Part shown: positions 1 to 7,295 of the stretch, in pieces
Position numbering within the stretch: position 1 is the first letter of the stretch
How the letters are laid out: every line of letters starts with the position of its first letter
Source of the DNA: JACNFS01 sp964582065
Lineage (GTDB): Bacteria; Chloroflexota; Dehalococcoidia; GIF9; UBA5629
Length of the DNA: 12,289 nucleotides
Direction: 5' to 3'
Assembly: GCA_964582065.1 (NCBI GenBank)
Contig: CAZOQG010000055.1
Span: 1-12,289 of the forward strand
Translations under genes and position numbers: made by a program
Notes under the pieces: model-generated
Seen by the model: the letters and a program-made list of their open reading frames with translations, nothing else
Databases searched by the model: none
What the model was told of the DNA's origin: nothing

Positions 1-588
1 CCTGATTTTGAAGTAGTTGGCGAGGCTGGTGATGGTGAGGAGGCTGTTGAGCTGACCAAGCAGCTTCATCCTGAAGTTGTCATTATGGACATTACTATGC
101 CCAAACTCAGTGGCATTGAGGCGACGAAACAAATCAAAGCTCTTTACCCGAGTATGGCAGTATTAGTACTCACTGGGTATGACTATGATGAATATGTTTT
201 TGCTCTAATAGAGGCTGGTGCTGCCGGCTATCTACTTAAAGAGGCAACCGGTGATGAGTTGATTGATGCTATTCGCCTGGTTAAAGCTGGTGAGCCAGCG
301 GTTCATCCCAGAATCATGCGCAAGATTCTAGACCACTTGAGGACACCTGTGCAGGAACCGGCTCAGATAGCGGCAGCGGAATCATTGACTGAGCGTGAAA
401 TGGAAGTGTTGAGATGGGCGGTGAAAGGTATGAGTAATAAGGAAATTGCCGGTGCTCTATGCCTTAGCGTACGGACGGTTCAAGCTCACCTGCAAAACAT
501 CTTTAACAAACTGGGCGTTGGCTCACGGTCGGAAGCGATAGTCTATGCCCTAAAAAAGGGGTGGCTTAGCTTGGAGGAATTACCTTGA
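1..588 (+). CDS. NarL/LuxR-family response regulator, 5' truncated
   Basis: The reading frame is open from base 1 to a TGA at 586-588, so the gene begins before the window and 195 codons are visible. Codons 1 to about 100 are a receiver domain: the phosphoacceptor is D30 in the IMDITMP context, the conserved Thr is T58 (VLVLT) and the conserved Lys is K80 (YLLKE). The missing start would hold the first beta strand and acidic pair. After a linker, codons 128-190 form a LuxR-type helix-turn-helix beginning SLTEREMEVL, with NKEIA and SVRTVQAHL. The protein should bind DNA when phosphorylated. It lies 61 bp upstream of a HisKA_3 kinase on the same strand, the usual partner class for NarL-type regulators. 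Family assignment is firm; the target genes are unknown. The ATG at 85 is internal to the receiver domain and is not the start. Confidence 0.93.
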   Translation, partial: PDFEVVGEAGDGEEAVELTKQLHPEVVIMDITMPKLSGIEATKQIKALYPSMAVLVLTGYDYDEYVFALIEAGAAGYLLKEATGDELIDAIRLVKAGEPAVHPRIMRKILDHLRTPVQEPAQIAAAESLTEREMEVLRWAVKGMSNKEIAGALCLSVRTVQAHLQNIFNKLGVGSRSEAIVYALKKGWLSLEELP

Positions 589-616
589 ACCAACCTTGTG
601 AGCTTGTGCCGAGTGG

Positions 617-642
617 ACTAGGAATGCCTCGATTCCTCTAGT
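617..642 (+). other. small hairpin ahead of the histidine kinase start
   Basis: The arms GGAAT (621-625) and ATTCC (632-636) enclose a 6-nt loop. Outer pairing of ACTA (617-620) with TAGT (639-642) is possible across a two-base bulge. The structure ends 7 bases before the kinase ATG, where no Shine-Dalgarno is visible. It could affect translation or be chance; there is no T-run for a terminator. Confidence 0.3.
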
Positions 643-649
643 AGCAAGA

Positions 650-2686
650 ATGAAAGAGTCAACAAAGGTCTGGGCTAATTACCATCTTTGGTTAATACTA
701 GCCTTGTTTGTCCTATGTACGGTGCTTCACTATCAAGAATTGATAGGCGTGCCAGAATCGTTTTCTCCCAACCTGCTGCTTGGTTTAAGCCGGCATGCTG
801 TAGAGCGCGTCTTGTTTCTCCTGATCGTCATTTATTCTACTTTTGTTTTTGGATTCGCGGCTGGTTTGATTGCTTCTGTGGCTAATCTGGCGGCCATGCT
901 TCCCCGGGCTCTGTATACTTCGCCATATCGCCCTGATGCTTTGTTAGAAGTAGCCTTGGTTACTGGGGTTGGTATAGTCGTCTGCCTATGGTTTAGGGTG
1001 CGAGATCAAGAGAAGAAGCGTTATCAGCGAATTACAACAGAACTGGAGACAACTCAGGAACAACTCCAATCTCACATAAGGGATGCTCGGGGTAACGTCA
1101 GAAGGCTCGCTACGCTTAACACTATTTCGAATGCTTTGTGCCAGTGTCTCGACCCGAGAAAGCTTATGGCCACTGCCGTTGATATGGTTATGGAGGTGAT
1201 GGAAGTGGAGGTTATGCTCGTATATTCCTCGCAGGAGAAACTTGACGAACTTGTCCTTGTGGCTTACGAAGGCATATCTGAGGAAGCTGCCCGGGAATTG
1301 GACAGAATAAAGCTGGGCGAGGGCTTTGCTGGGCGAGTGGCTGCTACTGGAGAGGTAATGATTGTTGCCGATGCTTCACATGACCCAAGATTGACTCGGC
1401 TGGCACTGAGGGAAATGAAAATCGAATCGCTAGTCATCGTGCCTATGAAGTCTAAAGGGGACGTCGTTGGGACGATTTGTGTCGCTATGCGCCGACCTCG
1501 CCAGTTTCTCTCCGATGAAGTAGAGCTGCTGAGCACCATTGCTGGTCAAATAGGCTCGACTTTGCAAAATGCTTATCTTTATGACGAAGCACGGCAAATT
1601 GCCGATAAACTGTACAAATCGGAGAGAGATTATAGAAGCCTGTTTGAGAATGCTCACGATGCCATATGGTTTCACGATTTCGATGGCAACATCTTAGCCG
1701 CCAACAAGGCAGCAGAGCAGCTCACTGGTTATGATGTCGAGTCTTTAATAGGTATGAACGTGGCCTCTTTCCTGTCACCAGAGGCGCTTGAATTAGCTAA
1801 AGAGACACGAGAGAGGCTATTAGCAGGCGAAGCCTTTGTTCAACCATATGAGCAGAAGCTAATTACGAAAGATGGCTCAGATGCAGTCCTTATGCTGACC
1901 TCAAGCCTTATCACTCTTGATGGCCGGCCAGTAGGCTTTCAACACATCGCTCGGGATGTTACCGAAGAAAAGAGAATGCAAGACAATTTGCGCTTCTATC
2001 TTCAGCAGATAACCCAGGCTCAAGAGGAGGAACGAAAACGAATTGCTCGTGAACTCCATGATGACACGGCTCAGGCGCTGTTTGCCGTCTCTCGTCACAT
2101 AGACAACTTTATGCGCAATGATGCAACTTTGTCTGCTCAGCAAATTGCTTTTCTGCAAGAAGCGCGCCGCCAAATCAGTGGTGCGCTGCAAGAGGTACGA
2201 CAGTTCAGTCAAGACCTTCGTCCTTCGATCATAGACGATTTGGGATTGCTTCCAGCAGTGCAATGGCTGGTCAAGCAAATGAAGGAAGAGCATAAGATTA
2301 ATACTAAGCTAACAGTGCTCGGTACGGAACAGCGCTTCTCGCCAGAGGTTGAGTTAATCCTGTTCCGCATTATTCAAGAGGCGTTGAGGAATATACACAG
2401 ACATGCTCAAGCATCTCGAGCTGAAGTTGTTGTTGACTTCAAGGAATCCGAGCTTCAGATGACCATTAATGACAATGGTATAGGATTCCAGCTTCCAAAA
2501 ACTGTGAGTGACTTATCACGCAGTGGTAAGCTTGGTCTAGTTGGTATGCAGGAGAGGGTCTCATTACTGAACGGTAACATGACTATGAAGTCAGAGCCAG
2601 GCAAAGGTACAATTGTAGTGCTAAAGGCGCGATATAAAAGTGGAATCCAGACTCCACATGATCCAAGTCAAAGTTCTTCTAAATAG
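650..2686 (+). CDS. Membrane-bound sensor histidine kinase (GAF-PAS-HisKA_3-HATPase)
   Basis: This 678-residue kinase senses a signal and phosphorylates a response regulator, probably the NarL-type regulator just upstream. Residues 11-115 hold three to four hydrophobic segments (about 11-29, 53-85 and 98-115), so the N-terminus lies in the membrane. A short coiled coil follows (about 118-150), then a GAF domain (about 155-310), a PAS domain (about 326-440) and the HisKA_3 dimerisation helix with phosphoacceptor H470 in RIARELHDD. The ATPase domain shows the N-box around E577 (EALRNIHRH), D608 in DNGIGF, and the glycine motif GLVGMQER (629-636). The GAF and PAS ligands cannot be told from the sequence. 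ATG 650 is the first start codon after the in-frame stop at 599-601. No good Shine-Dalgarno precedes it, which suggests modest translation. Its last 19 bases overlap the convergent gene on the other strand. Confidence 0.93.
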   Translation: MKESTKVWANYHLWLILALFVLCTVLHYQELIGVPESFSPNLLLGLSRHAVERVLFLLIVIYSTFVFGFAAGLIASVANLAAMLPRALYTSPYRPDALLEVALVTGVGIVVCLWFRVRDQEKKRYQRITTELETTQEQLQSHIRDARGNVRRLATLNTISNALCQCLDPRKLMATAVDMVMEVMEVEVMLVYSSQEKLDELVLVAYEGISEEAARELDRIKLGEGFAGRVAATGEVMIVADASHDPRLTRLALREMKIESLVIVPMKSKGDVVGTICVAMRRPRQFLSDEVELLSTIAGQIGSTLQNAYLYDEARQIADKLYKSERDYRSLFENAHDAIWFHDFDGNILAANKAAEQLTGYDVESLIGMNVASFLSPEALELAKETRERLLAGEAFVQPYEQKLITKDGSDAVLMLTSSLITLDGRPVGFQHIARDVTEEKRMQDNLRFYLQQITQAQEEERKRIARELHDDTAQALFAVSRHIDNFMRNDATLSAQQIAFLQEARRQISGALQEVRQFSQDLRPSIIDDLGLLPAVQWLVKQMKEEHKINTKLTVLGTEQRFSPEVELILFRIIQEALRNIHRHAQASRAEVVVDFKESELQMTINDNGIGFQLPKTVSDLSRSGKLGLVGMQERVSLLNGNMTMKSEPGKGTIVVLKARYKSGIQTPHDPSQSSSK

Positions 2687-3357
2687 TCTACCAACTTGTC
2701 TTGGGTTATTACTCTTGTTGCCTCATCATTTATTTGTCCACCTAGGTCACCTCGTTGGCTATTGATTACTATTGCGATTGGTACTTTGCTGTCCATCCTC
2801 CTAAGCTTGGCGATTTCCTGTAAATCCTCGTCTTTGGGGAAATACACCAAAATGGCCTTTGCTTCACTAAGCAGAAACGCATGTAAGAGCTCTTCCGCTC
2901 GGTCAGCAACAAGGACCTTGTAACCCGTGCTGTTGAGTCCGGCTAAAACCCCGAGCTGGTATTTCTTATTATTGCTGAAAACCAGCAGAGTTCTTAGCAA
3001 GGCATTCATTTTGGCAATTATCGTGTCAAGCTTAATGGCGCCTTCATTACTGAATTTCTTCACGTATGGTATCCCATAGTACATTACCTCAACCAGATGC
3101 TCCGTCTCTTTGAGAGGCAGAGCTCCCATAGTGACAATCGGTTTTGACTTGTTCAGGCAGGCTTCTAACACTTCCTCCACACCGCCGGGCAAATTGATAT
3201 CTATTATGGCAGCGTCAATATCATGTTCGGTAATTTGCTGTAGGGCTATTTCCTTAGATTCAGCTGGATAAAGCAGGTGATCTTTTTCCAGAAGTGCCCG
3301 CCCCAGGAGGCTCAAATAATTAGCATCATTGTCGGCAAGCAGTATTCTCAATCCCAT
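2668..3357 (-). CDS. Double-receiver protein: one intact and one degenerate REC domain, no output domain
   Basis: The 229-residue protein starts with a receiver domain (about 3-115): acidic residues D9 and D11, phosphoacceptor D53 (AAIIDINLPGG), T76 and K100 (YVKKF). Residues 124-229 repeat the receiver pattern of alternating strands and helices (LLVFSNN, KVLVADRAEELL, KAILVYFP, VPIAIVIN). The phosphoacceptor position there is aromatic (VYFP), so this half should not be phosphorylated. There is no DNA-binding or enzymatic output domain. It may act as a phosphate sink, an adaptor, or by protein contacts. Its 3' end overlaps the convergent histidine kinase gene by 19 bp, and it is the last gene of the long minus-strand array. 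No clear Shine-Dalgarno is seen before ATG 3357. The first domain call is good; the second rests on pattern only. Confidence 0.78.
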   Translation of the reverse strand: MGLRILLADNDANYLSLLGRALLEKDHLLYPAESKEIALQQITEHDIDAAIIDINLPGGVEEVLEACLNKSKPIVTMGALPLKETEHLVEVMYYGIPYVKKFSNEGAIKLDTIIAKMNALLRTLLVFSNNKKYQLGVLAGLNSTGYKVLVADRAEELLHAFLLSEAKAILVYFPKDEDLQEIAKLRRMDSKVPIAIVINSQRGDLGGQINDEATRVITQDKLVDYLEEL

Positions 3358-3444
3358 TCTTACGACAGTCTCCGGTGCATTGTTGTACGCAGCCCCAACT
3401 CACCTTTCCGAAGCTTCTCTTTATCCTCCGTTCAGCGGTCTTCT

Positions 3445-3875
3445 TCAGATACCAACTGTTCTGGAAACCGCCCGCCACAACATCTCTATCTCTTGAGCAA
3501 CTTTATTTTGCGAATATCCTATCACTGGGAATCCCTGAATTAAAGCCTCGGTGACTATATTATCGAAGCGAATCTTGGCCACGACCTCTACTCCCTGGCT
3601 GAGACAGTAGCTCTCAATGTGGTGACTATTGTCTTCGTTAATGTCGTACTTATTTATGCATACCACTGCGGGAATGCCAAAGTGGTAACATGTGCCCATG
3701 GCCCGCTCCAGAATTCATTCTCCTCTTTGCTTGACGGATTGAGCAACAGATGCAGGTCAGCAGCATCTACGTCACAGTCAGCCAGTACCTTGTTTTGGGC
3801 CAGAGCAGCAAAGCAGCCAACTATGCTCGTTTTTCCAGTTCCGCCTTTGCCGCTCAGAACTACGATTTCTTTCAT
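3445..3875 (-). pseudogene. Broken third copy of the ferredoxin-domain MinD ATPase
   Basis: Read on the minus strand, the first 58 codons from ATG 3875 match the start of the intact ATPase at 5304-6164, including the Walker A GKGGTGKT. Just after the FWSG motif the frame shifts. The following sequence, in another frame down to the stop at 3445, matches the C-terminal third of the same protein (GTCYHFGIP, VCINKYDIN, IESYC). Relative to the intact copy 430 bp are missing. This removes the 2x[4Fe-4S] domain and the Walker B region and shifts the frame by one base. The junction lies in TGGAGCGG, and both ends of the corresponding segment in the intact copy carry TGGAGYGG, so slippage or recombination between short repeats is likely. 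Many differences from the intact copy are synonymous, so the paralog was probably functional for a long time before it broke. Confidence 0.88.
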
Positions 3876-3957
3876 TTAACCCTTTTTGCTATGCCGAAAC
3901 TGCTTTATGAAGGTCGTTCATTAACGGTAAATTCCCCGCTTTAAGCCCTTCGCTTTC

Positions 3958-4056
3958 TGTCATTCTGAAGGAGCGAAGCGACTGAAGAATCTCGCTCAAG
4001 GTGGACTCTGCTAAGAGCCTATAAGAGATTCTTCGCCCATAGGGCTCGGAATGACA
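3958..4056. repeat. MITE/REP-like inverted-repeat element (99 bp)
   Basis: The element begins TGTCATTCTGA and ends TCGGAATGACA, and the inner arms GAAGAATCTC and GAGATTCTTC also pair, so the two ends form imperfect inverted repeats around a short centre. Sequences of the type TGTCATTCTGAGCGAAGCGAAGAATCT are dispersed inverted repeats seen in many bacterial genomes; that is from general knowledge, not a search. It sits in the 194-bp gap between the small CxxCxxC gene and the broken MinD copy, 13 bp past the stop of the former. It has no coding capacity and no obvious target-site duplication. Its transcript could form a long stem and affect readthrough or mRNA stability. Confidence 0.7.
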
Positions 4057-4069
4057 AGAAAGGAGGTTG

Positions 4070-4306
4070 CTAAATACTCTCGTCGTGTTTCCCTCTAGTG
4101 TAGATTCTGTAAATAGTCTCGTTGCTTGCCTGGTAACATTCAGTGCAGCCTTCGCACTCTTCGGGTTTGACTTCCTCAAGATATATCTCAATGCCCAGTT
4201 CGTGATACATGTCTAGGGCTCTCTTGAGATGATCACCCCCGCTGACTGAAGCCGTCTTCCATCCTTCGTTTTCCAACTGCTCTTTGGGCTTAACCACCTT
4301 GTTCAC
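4070..4306 (-). CDS. Small conserved-looking CxxCxxC protein, function unknown
   Basis: This is a 78-residue protein I cannot place in a named family. A mixed helix/strand N-terminal part (residues 8-47, with GWKTASVSGG and LDMYHELGIEIYLEEV) is followed by a cysteine cluster C51-x2-C54-x2-C57 (ECEGCTECY) and a polar tail. The cysteines could hold zinc or an Fe-S cluster. The start is a GTG at 4306; an in-frame TGA two codons upstream rules out a longer form, and no Shine-Dalgarno is evident. It follows the DUF59 gene by 46 bp on the same strand, within the run of metal-cluster-related genes, which makes a role in metal handling plausible but unproven. Codon pattern and gene order support it being real. 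Confidence 0.65.
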   Translation of the reverse strand: MNKVVKPKEQLENEGWKTASVSGGDHLKRALDMYHELGIEIYLEEVKPEECEGCTECYQASNETIYRIYTRGKHDESI

Positions 4307-4352
4307 CTGTCAAGTCGCTGATTTTGCTAAAAAGGTCAAGGAAGTGTTTCCG

Positions 4353-4595
4353 TCATTTTGGAGAATGCCCAACATTTGCCTGCTCAATGCCGGGCAGTGA
4401 CCCAGTACCCTCACTGATCTTTGACTTCAGCCACTCATGGGTATCTGAATTCAAAGCCGCGCCGGCAAGAGTGATGTGGACTTTTTTATCGGAGACATTG
4501 ATTTTGCGCACCAAATTCAGTCTCCCCAAGCTCCGCATAGCACCTGGAACCAGTATTTCTCCCAGACATTCTTTTACCTGCTCTTCAGTTGGCAT
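4353..4595 (-). CDS. DUF59/MIP18-like (FeS_assembly_P) small protein
   Basis: The 80-residue protein follows the DUF59 fold pattern: an N-terminal helix (EEQVKECLGEIL), the loop and strand RSLGRLNLVRKINV, a second strand KKVHITLAG, a helix (DTHEWLKSKI) and a closing LPGIEQANV. DUF59 domains occur fused to Mrp/ApbC ATPases and as free proteins in Fe-S cluster assembly. The usual Cys of the TxxxCP region is absent here (LAGAALNSD), as is a clear DPE motif, so this is a divergent member that may bind a partner rather than metal. A very strong purine-rich Shine-Dalgarno (GGAGAGGAGGAGG) precedes ATG 4595. It lies 23 bp after yggS and downstream of two MinD/Mrp-type ATPases, an apt context for a detached DUF59 domain. 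Confidence 0.7.
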   Translation of the reverse strand: MPTEEQVKECLGEILVPGAMRSLGRLNLVRKINVSDKKVHITLAGAALNSDTHEWLKSKISEGTGSLPGIEQANVGHSPK

Positions 4596-4618
4596 AGCCT
4601 CCTCCTCTCCTTCTGAGT

Positions 4619-5302
4619 TTATTCTTCATAATGCCTTTTTCCAAATATCTTAGAACCAATTCTTACGATGTTTGCCCCTTCTTCTAAGGCAATTTTATAA
4701 GAATTTGTCATCCCCATGGAAAGATATCTCATTTCTACGTTGGGTAAATCAAGCTTTTTAATGCCTTCGAATGTTTTTCTTGTTTCCACAAAATAAGGTC
4801 TTGAATCCTCAGGGTTTCCAAAACGCGGCCCCATAGTCATGAGTCCCATTACCTTGACCTGCTGAAGGATTGAGATCTCCTTTAACAATTGTTCTGTATT
4901 CTCAGGCAGTACACCTGATTTTTGCTTTTCACGACCACTATTTATCTCTACCAATACGGGGATCACTTTACCAATATCCCTACATCCCTTATCTATTTCC
5001 TCAGCGAGTTCCACAGAATCGATGGTTTCTATCATGTCGAATATGCCCACGGCCTTTTTCACTTTATTACTTTGAAGATGGCCTATGAAATGCCATTTCG
5101 CTTTCTTGCCTATCACTTCATACACCCTCTCGGCTTCCTGGACATAATTCTCACCGATGATTTTTGCGCCCGATTGAATCGCTTCAAGCACTTCCTCCGT
5201 TGATCTTGTCTTTGCTGCAGCTACCAGTTCAACCCCATCGGGCAGCTCAGTCAATATTTGTCGAACATTCTTGATAATCATTATAGACAGTTCACTTTTC
5301 AT
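4619..5302 (-). CDS. yggS: YggS/PLPBP family pyridoxal-phosphate homeostasis protein
   Basis: The 227-residue protein is the single-domain alanine-racemase-like barrel of the YggS family, which binds pyridoxal 5'-phosphate and keeps cellular PLP pools balanced; no enzymatic reaction is firmly known. The PLP lysine is K31 in LVAAAKTRS. Other signatures are IGENYVQEA, WHFIGHLQSNKVK, LVEINSG and, near the end, YLSMGMTNSY followed by RIGSKIFGKR. The N-terminal helix is shorter than usual. ATG 5302 lies one base after the stop of the upstream ATPase gene, which suggests translational coupling. A second ATG at 5281 (MIIKNV) is a possible alternative start; neither has a strong Shine-Dalgarno. It is an ordinary housekeeping gene lodged among metal-cluster genes. 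Confidence 0.95.
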   Translation of the reverse strand: MKSELSIMIIKNVRQILTELPDGVELVAAAKTRSTEEVLEAIQSGAKIIGENYVQEAERVYEVIGKKAKWHFIGHLQSNKVKKAVGIFDMIETIDSVELAEEIDKGCRDIGKVIPVLVEINSGREKQKSGVLPENTEQLLKEISILQQVKVMGLMTMGPRFGNPEDSRPYFVETRKTFEGIKKLDLPNVEMRYLSMGMTNSYKIALEEGANIVRIGSKIFGKRHYEE

Positions 5303-5303
5303 A

Positions 5304-6164
5304 TCACGTGCTCAGCGCCTTGGCCACAACCTGCCATAGCCTCTCGATCTCTTCAGCGACCCTGCCTCGCGAATATTCCACCACAGGCAGTCCCTGTACC
5401 AATGCCTTTGTAACTACATTATCAAAAGGGATCTTAGAAGCTACTTGTACTCCTTGGCTAAAGCAATAGCTCTCAATCTGGTGAGTGTTTTCATCGTTAA
5501 TGTCGTACTTATTTATGCATACCAGGGTAGGTACACCGAAGTGATTGCAAGTGCCCAGGACCCGCTCCAAGTCGTGTATCCCTGATAGCGTGGGCTCAGT
5601 AACTAGCAAAGCCAGATTGGCCCCAGATAGGGACGAAATGACGGGACAGCCAATGCCCGGCGGCCCATCAGTGATAATGTAGTCGAGACCTTGTTTTTCA
5701 GCAATTAGTTTAGCCTGCTGCCTAACCAATGCCACCAGCTTGCCTGAGTTCTCTTGTGCAATTCCCAGCTTGGCATGAGCCAGAGACCCGTACCTGGTAT
5801 CTGCGATAAACCAGTGTCCCGCGAGACACTCATTCATGGTAACAGCATCAGCAGGACATACATGATAGCAGAAGCCACAGCCCTCACAGGAAACCGGATC
5901 AACTTTGAAATCCTCGATCGCCTCGAAATGGCATACATCCTGGCATAGTCCACACTGAGTGCATTTCTCCTCGTCGATAAAGGCAACTTGGCCACTCCAG
6001 AATTCATGCTCCTCTTTGATTTTGGGGCTAAGCAATAGATGAAGGTCAGCGGCATCTACATCGCAGTCGGCCAGTACTTTGCTTTCCGCAGTAGCGGCGA
6101 AGGAACCCACTATGCTAGTCTTCCCGGTTCCTCCCTTGCCGCTGAGTACCACTACTTCTTTCAT
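5304..6164 (-). CDS. MinD-superfamily ATPase with inserted 2x[4Fe-4S] ferredoxin domain (second of pair)
   Basis: The 286-residue cytoplasmic P-loop ATPase has the deviant Walker A GKGGTGKT at residues 9-16, the CDVDAADLHLLL motif (34-45) and a Walker B-like segment ending at D166 (DYIITDGPPG). Between them sits a bacterial-type ferredoxin insert with two clusters: C68, C71, C74, C78 and C93, C96, C99, C103. This is the class described as MinD ATPases with an inserted ferredoxin domain, found in pairs in ORP loci and thought to assemble or carry metal clusters. AAGGAG lies 10 bases before ATG 6164, inside the end of the upstream ATPase gene, with which it overlaps by 50 bp; coupled translation and a heterodimer are likely. 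A decayed paralog lies at 3445-3875. Confidence 0.93.
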   Translation of the reverse strand: MKEVVVLSGKGGTGKTSIVGSFAATAESKVLADCDVDAADLHLLLSPKIKEEHEFWSGQVAFIDEEKCTQCGLCQDVCHFEAIEDFKVDPVSCEGCGFCYHVCPADAVTMNECLAGHWFIADTRYGSLAHAKLGIAQENSGKLVALVRQQAKLIAEKQGLDYIITDGPPGIGCPVISSLSGANLALLVTEPTLSGIHDLERVLGTCNHFGVPTLVCINKYDINDENTHQIESYCFSQGVQVASKIPFDNVVTKALVQGLPVVEYSRGRVAEEIERLWQVVAKALST

Positions 6165-7002
6165 TAACTAGCTCCTTGACTTTGTTAAATACATGGAGAA
6201 AATCTTCTTTCCACTTCGGGATGCCCTCGACCAAAGGTATCCCCTTGGAGTAGAGGACAGCGATCTCCGTATCCAGAGGGATGACACGCAGCACTGGTAT
6301 GCCTTCTTTAAGGCAGTATTCTGCTACCTTTCCATCTCCCACCCCGGCGCGATTGAGGATCACGCCACATGGTATGTTGAGCTCTCTGGTTACCTGCACT
6401 GCCAGAATAAGGTCGTTAAGGCCGAACGGCGTCGGTTCCGTCACCAGAAGACAGAAATCGCTGCCTTTGATTGACTCGACAACGGGGCAGGAGGTTCCCG
6501 GGGAAACGTCGATGATGACAATGCTTTTTGGATTAATATGCGTCTTTACTTGCCGAATTATCGGCGGTGCCATCATTTCGCCCACATTGAGCTTACCATG
6601 AACAAAATCTATGCCCTGTGAGCTGCCTATTTCTACGATTCCTATCTCTCTATCTTCCTCTGAAATAGCGGCTTCGGGGCACAAATAGCTGCATGCGCCG
6701 CAGCCATGGCAAAGCTCAGGGAAAACAAGCACATTCTCCTTAATCACTGCGATAGCATTGTAGGCACAAACCTCAGCGCACTTCCCGCAATAGGTACATT
6801 TGGCTTTATCTACCCTGGGAATTGGAATGGAGACCTTTTCTTGATAGCCAAAGTCTGGCTTGATGAAGATATGGTCATTGGGCTCCTCCACATCGCAATC
6901 GAGAAGCTGCACCTTGTTTTCTTCTTTTAGCGAAAGAGCAAGACTGGTAGCTACGAGGGTCTTACCTGTCCCGCCTTTGCCGCTAGCAATGGATATTATC
7001 AT
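6115..7002 (-). CDS. MinD-superfamily ATPase with inserted 2x[4Fe-4S] ferredoxin domain (first of pair)
   Basis: Taken from ATG 7002, the protein has 295 residues. The Walker A is GKGGTGKT (8-15), followed by LLDCDVEEPND (33-43), then two [4Fe-4S] motifs, C69/C72/C75/C79 and C98/C101/C104/C108, and a Walker B-like IVIIDVSPGTSCP. It is the diverged partner of the ATPase at 5304-6164; such pairs probably act together using ATP to load or move a metal cluster. The frame is open further upstream to 7086, but the MinD fold begins at MIISIASGKGG. That ATG overlaps the stop of the preceding zinc-ribbon gene as ATGA, a standard coupling signal, so I chose 7002. Its last 50 bases overlap the second ATPase gene. 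Confidence 0.92.
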   Translation of the reverse strand: MIISIASGKGGTGKTLVATSLALSLKEENKVQLLDCDVEEPNDHIFIKPDFGYQEKVSIPIPRVDKAKCTYCGKCAEVCAYNAIAVIKENVLVFPELCHGCGACSYLCPEAAISEEDREIGIVEIGSSQGIDFVHGKLNVGEMMAPPIIRQVKTHINPKSIVIIDVSPGTSCPVVESIKGSDFCLLVTEPTPFGLNDLILAVQVTRELNIPCGVILNRAGVGDGKVAEYCLKEGIPVLRVIPLDTEIAVLYSKGIPLVEGIPKWKEDFLHVFNKVKELVNERSSGTQRQGRNRED

Positions 7003-7229
7003 CCTCTTATCATGTTTGCGCCGCATTTGGGGCAACTCACATTGTAGCAGGGCGTCCCTACTTGATGAGGCAGCCTGGCTCCACAAGTGGGGCAGACACA
7101 GCTACCACTAGGTCCTGCTCCAGGACGATTGCCGCCCATTCTACCGCTGCCTCCTCCACCTCTACCGCCGCCTCTACCTGTTCCCGGGCCACTGCCCCCA
7201 GGTGGTCCCATACCATCTCCTCTAGGCAT
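6999..7229 (-). CDS. Gly/Arg-rich small protein with C-terminal zinc ribbon (DUF5320-like N-terminus)
   Basis: The 76-residue protein opens with MPRGDGMGPPGG, similar to the DUF5320 start MPxxDGTGPxGxGP, and continues with a Gly/Arg/Ser-rich low-complexity region to about residue 43. The C-terminal part has cysteines at 44, 46, 49, 61, 66 and 69, with two CPxCG knuckles (CPTCGARLPH and CPKCGANM), which should bind zinc or iron. Function is unknown. A strong Shine-Dalgarno (AAGGAGGTG) sits 5 bases before ATG 7229. Its stop overlaps the start of the first ferredoxin-MinD gene as ATGA, so the two products are probably made in proportion and may interact. Confidence 0.85.
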   Translation of the reverse strand: MPRGDGMGPPGGSGPGTGRGGGRGGGGSGRMGGNRPGAGPSGSCVCPTCGARLPHQVGTPCYNVSCPKCGANMIRG

Positions 7230-7295
7230 AATTACACCTCCTTGCTTATCAGATATTTTCTTTGCATATTGCTATTACGTTAACATCCAGGCTAA

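Noticed and set aside
1264..1675. Minus-strand ORFs inside the histidine kinase gene
   Set aside because: They are antisense shadows of the GAF and PAS coding sequence with no ribosome site or recognisable domain.
3445..3699. Separate 84-aa ORF on the minus strand
   Set aside because: It matches the C-terminal third of the intact MinD ATPase in a shifted frame and has no ribosome site; it is the back part of the pseudogene.
3958..4056. CRISPR repeat or rho-independent terminator
   Set aside because: There is a single unit without spacers, and no T-run follows the stem.
7003..7086. N-terminal extension of the first ferredoxin-MinD ATPase
   Set aside because: The extension overlaps the zinc-ribbon gene in another frame; the MinD fold begins at ATG 7002, which sits in an ATGA overlap.
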